NCBI RefSeq assembly: GCF_030657435.1
Contig: NZ_JAUTWS010000016.1
Location: 1-64,000, forward strand
From: Paracraurococcus lichenis
GTDB taxonomy: Bacteria > Pseudomonadota > Alphaproteobacteria > Acetobacterales > Acetobacteraceae
Direction of reading: 5' to 3'
DNA: 64,000 nt
The translations under genes were made by a program, and so were the position numbers. The notes under the pieces are model-generated. The model saw only the letters and a program-made list of their open reading frames with translations. It did not search any database and was not told the DNA's origin. This document shows, piece after piece, positions 33,557 to 41,380 of the stretch (position 1 is its first letter; each line of letters opens with the position of its first letter).

Positions 33557-34626
33557 TCCTCGACCTCCGGGCTGACGGCCATGAAGCGGCGGCGGTGCAG
33601 CGCGGCGCTGCCATACTGGTTGGCCATCACCATCGCCTTCCGCAGGTAGAGGCCGACATCGTAGTCGTCGGTATAACCGATGCCGCCATGGAGCTGGATG
33701 CATTCGCGCTGCAGGCGGAGGCTGGCCTCGGCAGCCCGCGCCTTGGCCCGCGACACGGCGGCGCGCCGCGCATCGCCGACCGCACCCGCATCCAGCGCGG
33801 CCGCGGCGGATTCGATGCTGGCGCGGGTCAGCGCGAGCTGCATCCGGAGGTCCGCCGCGCGGTGCTGCAGCGCCTGGAAGCCGCCGATGACCTTGCCGAA
33901 TTGCTGGCGGGTCTTCAGGTAGTCCAGCGTCATGCCGAAGGCCCGCTCCATGCCGCCGAGGAGATAGGCGCCGGTGACCAGCGCCGCCTCGTCCAGCGCC
34001 ACCGCCAGCGCCTCGCCCACATCGTCAGCGAGCTTCGTCGCTTCGTGCATGTTGGGCTGCAGCGTGCCGAGATTGCCGCCATCCTGCGTGCGCTCGATCG
34101 TCGGGACGCAGCGTGCGGCCGGCAACTCATACAGGGCGAGCTTGCCGCCCTCCCGCACCGGCAGCAGGAAGAAGTCGGCGCCCGAGGCCATGGGCAGGAA
34201 GCGCCGCGGCGCGTCGGCGCTGCCCGGCACCTCCAGCGTGTCGGCGCGCTCCTGCCAGGCGGTCAGCACCACCACCTCACCCGCCAGCAGCACCGGCAGC
34301 GGGCCCTTGCCGCCGGTCGCGGCCAGCAATTGGGCGGAAAGGGTACAGGGAATCAGCGGCTCCGGCACCAGCCCGGCGCCGAGCTCCTCGGCGAGCGCGC
34401 ACATCTCCGAGACGCCGAGGCCGGCGCCGCCCAGCGCCTCCGGCACCCGCAGGCCGATCCAGCCCATCTCGCCCATCTGTCGGAACAGCCCGGCATCGAA
34501 GCCGGGATCCTGCCAGCGCAGGTCGCGCACGCGCTTCAGGTCGCCGCCCGGCGGGGCGACGGCCGCGGCGCTGTCGCGGATCATGCGGATGGATTCGGCG
34601 CGGTCGTCGTCGAGCGCGGCACTCAT
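33553..34626 (-). CDS. Acyl-CoA dehydrogenase, probable non-catalytic partner
   Basis: 357-residue acyl-CoA dehydrogenase-fold protein, shorter than average. It has RVPEALGGAGLGVSEMC, KTRQQFGKVIGGFQALQH and ECIQLHGGIGYTDDYD. Neither catalytic-base position keeps a Glu: the LDLER-like site reads ALDEAALV, and the C-terminal YEG-type motif is absent. With the adjacent 389-residue enzyme it resembles the alpha2beta2 FadE pairs known from actinobacterial steroid degradation (inference). ATG at 34626 has GGGGAG upstream. First gene after the hairpin cluster. Confidence 0.87.
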   Translation of the reverse strand: MSAALDDDRAESIRMIRDSAAAVAPPGGDLKRVRDLRWQDPGFDAGLFRQMGEMGWIGLRVPEALGGAGLGVSEMCALAEELGAGLVPEPLIPCTLSAQLLAATGGKGPLPVLLAGEVVVLTAWQERADTLEVPGSADAPRRFLPMASGADFFLLPVREGGKLALYELPAARCVPTIERTQDGGNLGTLQPNMHEATKLADDVGEALAVALDEAALVTGAYLLGGMERAFGMTLDYLKTRQQFGKVIGGFQALQHRAADLRMQLALTRASIESAAAALDAGAVGDARRAAVSRAKARAAEASLRLQRECIQLHGGIGYTDDYDVGLYLRKAMVMANQYGSAALHRRRFMAVSPEVEE

Positions 34627-34645
34627 TGGATGCGTCTCCCCAGTA

Positions 34646-34753
34646 TCCAGGGAGGGCTTTGCCCTCCCTGGACCCACCCACCAAGGGCTTAAGGCCCTTG
34701 GAACCCTTGAGCAGATCGCCGGAGGGCGGATGCCCGGAGGCGTAAATCTGCTC
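34646..34753. repeat. Cluster of three consecutive hairpins
   Basis: Hairpin 1: a 12-bp perfect stem TCCAGGGAGGGC (34646-34657) with 34661-34672, loop TTT. Hairpin 2: CCAAGGGC (34681-34688) with 34694-34701. Hairpin 3: GAGCAGAT (34709-34716) with 34746-34753, containing nested CGCC/GGCG and GGGC/GCCC stems separated by symmetrical GGA/GGA internal loops. It lies between the CoA-transferase and dehydrogenase genes. Likely an intergenic repeat or RNA element with a transcript-end or processing role. Confidence 0.75.
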
Positions 34754-34768
34754 GGAAAGCCATGTCGT

Positions 34769-35404
34769 TCAGTTCGTGTGGATCGTCGCGCCGCTCTTCG
34801 CGCGCAGCTCATCCAGCGTCACGCCGGGGGCGAGGTCGACGAGAACGAAGCCCTTCTCCGGCAGCACGTCGATGACCGCCAGGTTGGTATAGACCCGGCG
34901 CACGCAGGCGAGGCCGGTCAGCGGATAGCCGCAGCGCTCCACCAGCTTCGGGCGGCCGTCCTTCGTCGTGTGCTCCATGATGACCCAGAGCCGCTTCGCA
35001 CCGGCCGCGAGGTCCATCGCGCCGCCGACCGCCGGCGCCGTGTCGTTCTCGCTGGTCGCCCAGTTCGCCAGGTCGCCGTTCTCCGCCACCTCGAAGGCGC
35101 CGAGGACGCAGAGGTCGATATGGCCGCCGCGGATCATGGCGAAGCTGTCGGCATGGCCGACGAAGCTCGCGCCCTTGGCGAGCGTGATGAGCTGCTTGCC
35201 GGCATTGATCAGCCAGGGATCCTCCGCGCCCTTCGCCGGCGCCGGGCCCATGCCGATGACGCCGTTCTCGGACTGGAAGATCACCTCCTTCCCCTGCACA
35301 TGGTTCGCCACCATGGTCGGGATGCCGATGCCGAGATTGACGCACCACCCCTCCGGCACGTCGGCGCCGAGGCGCGCGGCCATCTGGTCACGGGTGAAGG
35401 GCAT
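34769..35404 (-). CDS. 3-oxoacid CoA-transferase subunit B
   Basis: 211-residue beta subunit of a class I CoA transferase (succinyl-CoA:3-oxoacid or 3-oxoadipate type). The catalytic Glu46 sits in FQSENGVIG, and VNLGIGIPT and GGAMDLAAGAK are typical. ATG at 35404 has AGAGGAGG upstream, overriding an earlier in-frame ATG that overlaps this site. It pairs with subunit A, 79 bp upstream. The acyl acceptor is not determinable from sequence. Confidence 0.93.
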   Translation of the reverse strand: MPFTRDQMAARLGADVPEGWCVNLGIGIPTMVANHVQGKEVIFQSENGVIGMGPAPAKGAEDPWLINAGKQLITLAKGASFVGHADSFAMIRGGHIDLCVLGAFEVAENGDLANWATSENDTAPAVGGAMDLAAGAKRLWVIMEHTTKDGRPKLVERCGYPLTGLACVRRVYTNLAVIDVLPEKGFVLVDLAPGVTLDELRAKSGATIHTN

Positions 35405-35483
35405 GTCCGGTCCTCCTCTCACATGCTGATCGCACGATCGGCTTCACGCCTCCGGGCCAGCCGGCCCTCCAGCGATCCGATCG

Positions 35484-36179
35484 TCAGGCGTTCTCGGGCT
35501 TCAGCCAGTCGCCGCCGCGATCCACCTGGACCACGCGGTTCACATAGACGCCGGGGGTCATGATCATGTGCGGATGCAGCTCGCCGAGCTCGCGGATGTG
35601 CTGCACCTGCGCGATGGTCAGGTCCGCCGCCATGGCCATGACAGGATTGAAATTGGCGCCGGACCCCCGGTAGACGAGGTTGCCCCAGCGATCCGCCTCC
35701 CAGGCCTCGATCAGCGCGACATCGCCGCGCAGCGCCCGCTCCATGACATAGCGCTTGCCGTCGAACTCGCGCGCCTCCTTGCCCTGCTCCAGCAGCGTCC
35801 CCGCCGCCGTCGCGGTGTAGAAGGCCGGGATGCCGGCGCCGGCTGCGCGGATGCGCTCGGCAAGCGTCCCCTGCGGGACGATCTCCAGCTCGATCTTCCC
35901 CTCCCGGTACAGCGTCTCGAACACCACCGGGTCGCTGCTGCGCGGGAAGGAGCAGACGATCCTGCGCACGCGGCCAAGCTCCATCAGCCGCGCCACGCCG
36001 ACGCGCCCGACGCCCGCATTGTTCAGCACGGCGACGAGGTCCTTGGCGCCCTGCTCGATCAGTCCCTCGATCAGCACGTCCGGCTGGCCGACGCTGCCGA
36101 AGCCGCCGATCAGCACCGTCGAGCCATCCTTGATGCCGGCCAGCGCATCGGCCACCGACTGCACGATCTTGTTGATCAT
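35484..36179 (-). CDS. 3-oxoacid CoA-transferase subunit A
   Basis: 231-residue alpha subunit with the CoA-binding glycine loop IGGFGSVGQPDVLIEGL, then the SFPRSSDPVVFETLYREGKIE region and GSGANFNPVMAMAADLT near the C-terminus. Lengths of A and B match SCOT/PcaIJ-type enzymes rather than the longer steroid IpdAB proteins. It follows the PEP-mutase-family gene after 61 bp and probably belongs to the same transcript. Confidence 0.93.
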   Translation of the reverse strand: MINKIVQSVADALAGIKDGSTVLIGGFGSVGQPDVLIEGLIEQGAKDLVAVLNNAGVGRVGVARLMELGRVRRIVCSFPRSSDPVVFETLYREGKIELEIVPQGTLAERIRAAGAGIPAFYTATAAGTLLEQGKEAREFDGKRYVMERALRGDVALIEAWEADRWGNLVYRGSGANFNPVMAMAADLTIAQVQHIRELGELHPHMIMTPGVYVNRVVQVDRGGDWLKPENA

Positions 36180-36240
36180 CCGATCCCTCCCGGGCCTTGG
36201 GGATCAGGTAAACCGCGGCGTCCGGGCGGTCCAGCCCCCG

Positions 36241-37074
36241 TCACCCCGGCGGGCGCATCGCCCCGTTCACCGCCGCATGCGGCATGACCGCGGCCATCCG
36301 CGGCAGGTCGCCGCCGAGCAGCGCCCGGGTCAGGTCCAGCGCTTGGCCATAGGCCGCGCGGGCCAGGGCGCCGCCGAGGCTCACGCGCCGGACGCCCGCG
36401 GCGGCGAGGTCCGCCATCGGCACCAGCCCGGCGCGCGGGCCGATCAGCACGTTCACCGGCTTCGGCGCGACTGCCGCCACCACGCGGCGGATGGCCTCCA
36501 GGTCCGGCAGCGCCGGGGCATAGAGGCAATCCGCCCCGGCCTCGGCGAAGGCGACCAGGCGGCGGATCGTGTCCTCGAGGTCCGGGCGGCCATGCAGGAA
36601 ATTCTCGGCCCGCGCGGTCAGCACGAAGGGCCGGCCCTTCTCCCGCACGGCCGCGACCGCCGCCCGCACCCGCGCGACCGCCGCGTCGAAGCCGTGGATC
36701 GGGGCGGCGGCGTCACGCGTCGTGTCCTCGATGGTGCAGCCGGCGAGCCCGGCCTCGATCGCCGCGCGCACCGTCGCGGCGCAGGCCTCCGGCGCCGGGC
36801 CGAAGCCGTCCTCGAAATCGGCCGAGACCGGCAGGTCGGTCTCCACCAGGATCGCGCGCGCATTGGCGAGCGCCTCCGCCCGGTCCATGGCGCTGTCCTG
36901 CTTCCCGAGCGTCCAGGCGGCGCCGGCCGAGGTCGTCGCCAGCGCCGCCGGCCCGAGCGAAGCGAGGAGCCGCGCGCTGCCGGCGTCCCAGGCATTGGGC
37001 AGCAGGAAGCAGCCGGATCGGTGCAGGGCCGCGAAGCGCTCGCCGCGCGCGGCGGCATCGGTGGTGGTGGTCAT
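36241..37074 (-). CDS. Isocitrate lyase/PEP mutase family protein
   Basis: 277-residue TIM-barrel enzyme of the COG2513 group, which includes methylisocitrate lyase, oxaloacetate decarboxylase and PEP mutase. LLPNAWDAGSAR at the N-terminus and the Mg-binding SADFEDGFG are visible. The KKCGH lyase motif is missing, and the corresponding region reads TARAENFLHGRPD, so classic isocitrate lyase activity is unlikely. ATG overlaps the exonuclease stop by 4 bp. A C-C bond-cleaving step after beta-oxidation is plausible but unproven. Confidence 0.85.
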   Translation of the reverse strand: MTTTTDAAARGERFAALHRSGCFLLPNAWDAGSARLLASLGPAALATTSAGAAWTLGKQDSAMDRAEALANARAILVETDLPVSADFEDGFGPAPEACAATVRAAIEAGLAGCTIEDTTRDAAAPIHGFDAAVARVRAAVAAVREKGRPFVLTARAENFLHGRPDLEDTIRRLVAFAEAGADCLYAPALPDLEAIRRVVAAVAPKPVNVLIGPRAGLVPMADLAAAGVRRVSLGGALARAAYGQALDLTRALLGGDLPRMAAVMPHAAVNGAMRPPG

Positions 37075-37646
37075 GCCAGGACCTCCAGATCCGCCGGGCT
37101 GTTGGTGATGCCATGCAGCCGCATCGGCGCCGGCGGCATTCCGTGCAGCACGCGGAGCAACTGGGCGGCGAGCCAGGCATCCTCCAGCGCGCCGTGCAGC
37201 GCCGTCTCCCGCCCCAGGCCGCAGGCCGCCGCGGCATGGGCGAGGCCGGCGCGCTGCCCGGGATGCGCCCGGCGCCAGAGTTGCAGGGTGCAGACGGCCC
37301 CGCCCCAGGGGTGCGGCAGGCCCAGCCGCTCGAACTCCCCGCCCAGCATGCGGCGGTCGAAGGGCATGTTGTGCGCCGCCGCCATCTGCCCGCCGAAGAA
37401 GTCCGCGACCTCCGCGGCATGCGCCGCGAAGGGCGGGTGCCGCGCGAGGAAGGCGTCGCTCATGCCATGCACCCGGGTGGCGCCCCAGTGGCAGGGGATG
37501 CCGGGGGCGAAGGCCAGGTGCAGCGTCGCCTCCGGCTCCAGCGCCGCGTCCAGCCGCACGGCGCCGAGCGAGACGACGCGGTCGCCCGTGGCGGCCCCGG
37601 TGGTCTCGGTGTCGAAGACGGTGATCGGTCCGCCCTGCCAGTGCAT
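37071..37646 (-). CDS. DEDD-family 3'-5' exonuclease (DnaQ-like)
   Basis: 191-residue DnaQ/RNase T-type exonuclease. The acidic triad is visible: FDTETTG (Asp12, Glu14), HNMPFDRRML (second Asp), and HGALEDAWLA with the general-base His and last Asp. RVHGMSD is also typical. It is a stand-alone exonuclease with no polymerase-binding tail. It is embedded in a CoA-ester operon: 4 bp after the MaoC stop and overlapping the lyase-family gene by 4 bp. That is an unexpected place for a nucleic-acid enzyme. Confidence 0.9.
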   Translation of the reverse strand: MHWQGGPITVFDTETTGAATGDRVVSLGAVRLDAALEPEATLHLAFAPGIPCHWGATRVHGMSDAFLARHPPFAAHAAEVADFFGGQMAAAHNMPFDRRMLGGEFERLGLPHPWGGAVCTLQLWRRAHPGQRAGLAHAAAACGLGRETALHGALEDAWLAAQLLRVLHGMPPAPMRLHGITNSPADLEVLA

Positions 37647-37650
37647 GCCC

Positions 37651-38508
37651 TCAGGCGTAGCGGAACAGCCCGTTCGAGACCACCACCTTGTCGCGCTCCA
37701 CGACCCGCGCCCGGAAGGCCGCCCCGCCCTCCTCCTTCCAGATCTCCGTCCGGATCGTCTCCCCCGGATAGACCGGGGAGGAGAAGCGCAGGTCCATCCG
37801 CCCGAAACGCGCGGTGTCGTAGTCGCAGAGGCTGCGCAGCAGCGCGTGGCAGACCACCCCGAAGCTGCAGAGGCCGTGCAGGATCGGCCGCTCGAACCCC
37901 GCCTGCCGCGCCACGGCGGGGTCGATGTGCAGCGGGTTGAGGTCGGCATTCAGCCGGTAGACCAGCGCCTGCTCCGGCCGCGTCGCCAGGTCGAGCGTGA
38001 CGTCGGGTGCGCGCTGCGGCTCCGGATGCGGCTGCTTCACCGGGCCGCTCGGGCCGCCGAAGCCGCCATTGCCGCGCATGAAGCTCGTGGAGGTGCTGGT
38101 GGCCAGCACCTCGCCGGTCTTCGCGTCGAGGATCTCGCGCTCGGAATACATCAGCGCGCCCTTGCCCTCGCCGCGATCGACCAGGCCGGTGATGCGGGAG
38201 CGTCCGATCACCTCGCCCTCGGTCGGCAGCGGCTTGTGCAGCACCAGGCCCTGCTCGCCATGCAGGATCTGCTGCCAGACGATGCCGGTATCCGGGTTGC
38301 GCGACCAGAAGCCGGGCGAGGCGAGCACGACAGGCATCGACGGCATGACCTTCAGCCGCGGCTCATAGAGGAAGTCGAGCTGCTTCTCGTCCATCGGGTC
38401 CTGGCCGAGGCCGACGGAGAAGTTGTAGAGCGCGACATCCTGCCAGCGCAGCGCCTGCCGCACCTCCGGGATCGGGTAGTTCAGCAGCTTCTCGTAGACG
38501 ATGCCCAT
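37651..38508 (-). CDS. MaoC-like enoyl-CoA hydratase 2
   Basis: 285-residue double-hotdog (R)-specific enoyl-CoA hydratase of the HSD17B4/MaoC type. The catalytic hydratase-2 motif lies in the C-terminal half as YRLNADLNPLHIDP (Asp and His), followed by FERPILHGLCSFG. The N-terminal half is the inactive hotdog with VMPSMPVVLASPGFW. Such proteins hydrate bulky or branched 2-enoyl-CoAs. ATG at 38508 is two bases after the acyl-CoA ligase stop, with GGGGGAGG upstream. Confidence 0.9.
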   Translation of the reverse strand: MGIVYEKLLNYPIPEVRQALRWQDVALYNFSVGLGQDPMDEKQLDFLYEPRLKVMPSMPVVLASPGFWSRNPDTGIVWQQILHGEQGLVLHKPLPTEGEVIGRSRITGLVDRGEGKGALMYSEREILDAKTGEVLATSTSTSFMRGNGGFGGPSGPVKQPHPEPQRAPDVTLDLATRPEQALVYRLNADLNPLHIDPAVARQAGFERPILHGLCSFGVVCHALLRSLCDYDTARFGRMDLRFSSPVYPGETIRTEIWKEEGGAAFRARVVERDKVVVSNGLFRYA

Positions 38509-38510
38509 GG

Positions 38511-40640
38511 TCAGTGACCTCCCCCATCCAGCTCGATCACCGCGTCGGCGGCGTAGCAGCCCTGCCCCTCCGGCAGCACCAGCATCGGGTTGACGTCGAT
38601 GCTGGCCAGCCGCGGCCCGGCCGCCGCGGCGAAGGCCGAGAGGGCGGAGAGCGCCCCGGCCAGCGCCGCCACATCGGCCTTCGGCCGCCCGCGCGCGCCG
38701 TCGAGCAAGGGGAAGCCCTTCAGGCTGCGGATCATCCGCTCCGCCTCCGCCGCGTCGAAGGGGCAGCGGCGGAAGGACACGTCCTTCAGCACCTCGATGA
38801 AGATGCCGCCCAGGCCGACCATCGCCACCGGCCCGAAGACCGGGTCGCGGAAGACGCCGAGCGCCATCTCGACGGCGCCCTTGATCTGCTTGGCGACCAG
38901 CACGCCCTCGATCCGCGCCGCCGGCGCGTGGTGCCGCGCGCGCTCGAGCAGCGTGGCAAAGCCATGCTTCACCGCGTCGGCATTCGTCACGTCCAGCAGC
39001 ACGCCGCCGATCTCGCTCTTGTGCAGGATGTCGGGCGACAGGATCTTCAGCACCACGGGATAGCCGATCTTCTCGGCCGCCATGACAGCGGCCTCGGAAT
39101 CGCTGCAGGCATGCTCCGGCACCGCCGGCACGCCGGCCTCGGCCAGCAGCGCCTTGGCCACCGCCTCGGAGGGCGTCGCCTCGGGCAGCGCCACCCGCGG
39201 CAGCGGCACCTCGGCAGCGGGCTGCTCCGCCCGCGCGAAGGCGGCGCCGAAGACCCCCATGGCGGCGATGGCGTTCACCGCGCGCGAGGGATCCTCGAAG
39301 CAGACCCAGCCATCCCCCTCGTATTCCCGCACCTTGTTGGGCGCGAGCATGGACATGACCCAGAGCCGGTCCGGGAAGGCAGCGCGGACCTTCCTCATCT
39401 GCTCCTGCAGGCTCGGCCCGACGCTCCGCCCCGCCGCGGTCTGCGACCAGAAGGACAGGATGGAGGCATAGCCGCCGTCCCGCGCCACGCTCTCGGCGAA
39501 CTCGGAAATCAGCGGCAGGTTGTTCGTCACCTGCGCGGTGCAGTCCACCGGGTTGCGCGGCGCGCAGAAGGGCACGAGCGAGCGCAGACGCTCCTGCGCC
39601 GCCTCCGGCATCGGCGGCATCGCGACCCCCGCCTGCTCCGCGGCGTCCGAGATCAGCACGCCCGCGCCGCCCGAGACGGTGAGCACGCCGAGGGTATTGC
39701 GCGCAGGATAGATCCGCTTCGTCGCGGCATAGGCGATGTCGAGCATCTCCTCCGTCGTGCGCGCCCGCACCACGCCGAACTCCTCGAGCACCGCCTGGGT
39801 CACCGTGTCGTCGCCGGCGATGGAGGCGGTGTGCGACTTCGCCGCCGCGCCGCCGAGCTGCGACCGGCCGACCTTCATCATCACGATCGGCTTGCGGTTG
39901 CGTCGGGCGAGGTCGAGCGCGGCGATGAACTGCGTGCTCTCGCGGATCCCTTCGGCATAGGCGCAGATCACCTCCACCTCGGGCGCCTGCGCCATCCACC
40001 CGATGACATCGCCGAGCGCGACCTCGGCCTCGTTGCCGGTGGTGATGACGACGGGCGCGCCGAGGCCGCGGTCGAGCGCCGCCGAGAAGACATGCGTGCC
40101 ATAGGCGCCGGACTGGGAGGCGATGCCGATCCGCCCCGCAATCGGAAAGCCCTTCTCGAAGCTCGCGGTGAAGGTGCCGTAGAAGCGGATGCTGTCGTTG
40201 AAGAGGCCGAGGCAGTTCGGCCCGAGCATGCGGATACCGTGGCCGCGGGCGACGGCCGCCAGCTTCTCCTGCTGCGCCTCGCCGGCCGCGTCCATCTCGG
40301 CGAAGCCGGCGGAGAAGACGATGACGGCGCGGCAGCCCTTGCGTCCCAATGAGTCGAGGGTCGGGATCACCTGCTCGGCCGGCACCGCGATGATGGCGAC
40401 ATCGGGCGCGGCGGGCAGCGCCTCCACGGATGCATAGGCCGTGAGACCCTGGACGGTCGCGCGGCGCGGGTTCACGGGCCAGAGGTCGCCCGCGAAGCCG
40501 CGCTCCTTCATATAGGCGATCGGCCTGCCGCCGATGCGGGCCGGCTCGTCGGAGGCGCCGATGACGGCGACGGAGCGCGGCCGCACCAGCGCGTCGAGCG
40601 ACGCGAATCCGGCGGCGGCCGGCGCGGCTTCGGCAGTCAT
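38511..40640 (-). CDS. NDP-forming acyl-CoA ligase (acetate-CoA ligase family)
   Basis: 709-residue fused ADP-forming acyl-CoA synthetase. Domain order: CoA-binding domain (SVAVIGASDEPARIGG at about 28), succinyl-CoA-synthetase-like domains with the phosphorylated His in AKSHTASIAGDD, then a C-terminal ATP-grasp domain (GYPVVLKILSPDILHKSEIGG, DVNPMLVLPEGQG). It activates an acid to its CoA ester with ATP. ATG at 40640 has GGGGGAG upstream; an earlier TTG lies inside that site. First enzyme gene of the acyl-CoA operon and its likely activating step. Confidence 0.92.
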   Translation of the reverse strand: MTAEAAPAAAGFASLDALVRPRSVAVIGASDEPARIGGRPIAYMKERGFAGDLWPVNPRRATVQGLTAYASVEALPAAPDVAIIAVPAEQVIPTLDSLGRKGCRAVIVFSAGFAEMDAAGEAQQEKLAAVARGHGIRMLGPNCLGLFNDSIRFYGTFTASFEKGFPIAGRIGIASQSGAYGTHVFSAALDRGLGAPVVITTGNEAEVALGDVIGWMAQAPEVEVICAYAEGIRESTQFIAALDLARRNRKPIVMMKVGRSQLGGAAAKSHTASIAGDDTVTQAVLEEFGVVRARTTEEMLDIAYAATKRIYPARNTLGVLTVSGGAGVLISDAAEQAGVAMPPMPEAAQERLRSLVPFCAPRNPVDCTAQVTNNLPLISEFAESVARDGGYASILSFWSQTAAGRSVGPSLQEQMRKVRAAFPDRLWVMSMLAPNKVREYEGDGWVCFEDPSRAVNAIAAMGVFGAAFARAEQPAAEVPLPRVALPEATPSEAVAKALLAEAGVPAVPEHACSDSEAAVMAAEKIGYPVVLKILSPDILHKSEIGGVLLDVTNADAVKHGFATLLERARHHAPAARIEGVLVAKQIKGAVEMALGVFRDPVFGPVAMVGLGGIFIEVLKDVSFRRCPFDAAEAERMIRSLKGFPLLDGARGRPKADVAALAGALSALSAFAAAAGPRLASIDVNPMLVLPEGQGCYAADAVIELDGGGH

Positions 40641-40663
40641 GGACTTCTCCCCCAAGGCTTTGT

Positions 40664-40701
40664 CTGTCCTGCCGCAGCCTGCGGGACCGGCGGCAGGACA
40701 G
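40664..40701. terminator. Hairpin between acidic-protein gene and acyl-CoA ligase gene
   Basis: A perfect 11-bp stem, CTGTCCTGCCG (40664-40674) with 40691-40701. It lies 45 bp after the stop of the acidic-protein gene and 23 bp before the ligase start. No T-run follows. It probably separates the two transcripts. Confidence 0.5.
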
Positions 40702-40746
40702 CAAGGGGGGCCGCGCGCTCAGCCGCCGGCGCGCGGCGCGGAGGGG

Positions 40747-40998
40747 CTACTCCTCCTCGTCCTCCTCCTCGTCGAGGTCGTCGAGATCCTCGTCGTCCTC
40801 ATCCTCGTCCTCGTCGAATTCCTCGTCCTCGTCGTCCTCGAACTCCTCGTCGTCATCCTCGAGGTCGTCGTCCTCGTCCTCGTCGAACTCCTCGTCCTCG
40901 TCCTCGCCCTCGCCGCCCAGCGAGAGCGCCGGGGCGATGGCCTGCGGCGGGACGGGCAACAGGCCGGCGAGGCCAGGCACCAGAATGGGGTCGGACAT
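40747..40998 (-). CDS. Small protein with extreme Asp/Glu tail
   Basis: 83-residue protein. A short neutral N-terminus (SDPILVPGLAGLLPVPPQAIAPAL, residues 2-25) precedes about 55 residues that are almost entirely Asp and Glu, with a few Phe and Leu. It has no signal peptide. ATG at 40998 has GGAGGAG six bases upstream, arguing for a real gene. The coding DNA is a run of GAC/GAG codons. It resembles nucleic-acid-mimic or metal-binding acidic tails in general character only; no family is assigned. Confidence 0.65.
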   Translation of the reverse strand: MSDPILVPGLAGLLPVPPQAIAPALSLGGEGEDEDEEFDEDEDDDLEDDDEEFEDDEDEEFDEDEDEDDEDLDDLDEEEDEEE

Positions 40999-41223
40999 GC
41001 GTTCTCCTCCGATCCGATCGACGTGCGACCCGCCGCACGCGTCCCCGCCAGGGACCCTGCCGGGTGACGGAACGTGTTCGCCAGGCGCAGCGTCGCGGGC
41101 CACGACCGGCGCGGCAAGGTCTAACCCCGGGCCGGCAGGTCCGACAGGGGGGCGGCGTGACATGTTTCGGAAACGACGCCGGGATGGACCCGCCCGCACG
41201 CGCCGGGCTGCAGGCGCGTCCCG

Positions 41224-41340
41224 CCCTTGCGTGGCGGGCGGACCGATCCAGGCCGCCGCACCCAAGGCGCGGCGGTCATCGGCCTGGGTCGCATGCCGGG
41301 CGGGCCGATCAGGCCGCCGGGCCATGCGGGGCGCCCCGGG
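41224..41340 (+). repeat. Dispersed intergenic repeat, two diverged copies
   Basis: Two diverged head-to-tail copies related to the 14.1-kb repeat. Copy A runs from CCCTTGCGTGGCGGGCGGAC to GGCGGTCATCGG (about 41224-41282). Copy B begins around GTCGCATGCCGGGCGGGCCG (from about 41288) and ends in GGGCCATGCGG. Both keep the GGGCGG(G/A)CCGAT core. Confidence 0.65.
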
Positions 41341-41380
41341 AAGCGGCGCTTCGTCGGGACCCCTTCGGCCGGCGGGTCGC

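Noticed and set aside
34769..36179. Steroid ring-cleaving IpdAB
   Set aside because: Subunit lengths and the SENG motif fit ordinary 3-oxoacid CoA transferases; IpdAB subunits are longer.
37651..40704. Long alternative frame across the acyl-CoA ligase gene
   Set aside because: It is a frame-shifted shadow fused to the MaoC frame; the ligase frame contains all family motifs.
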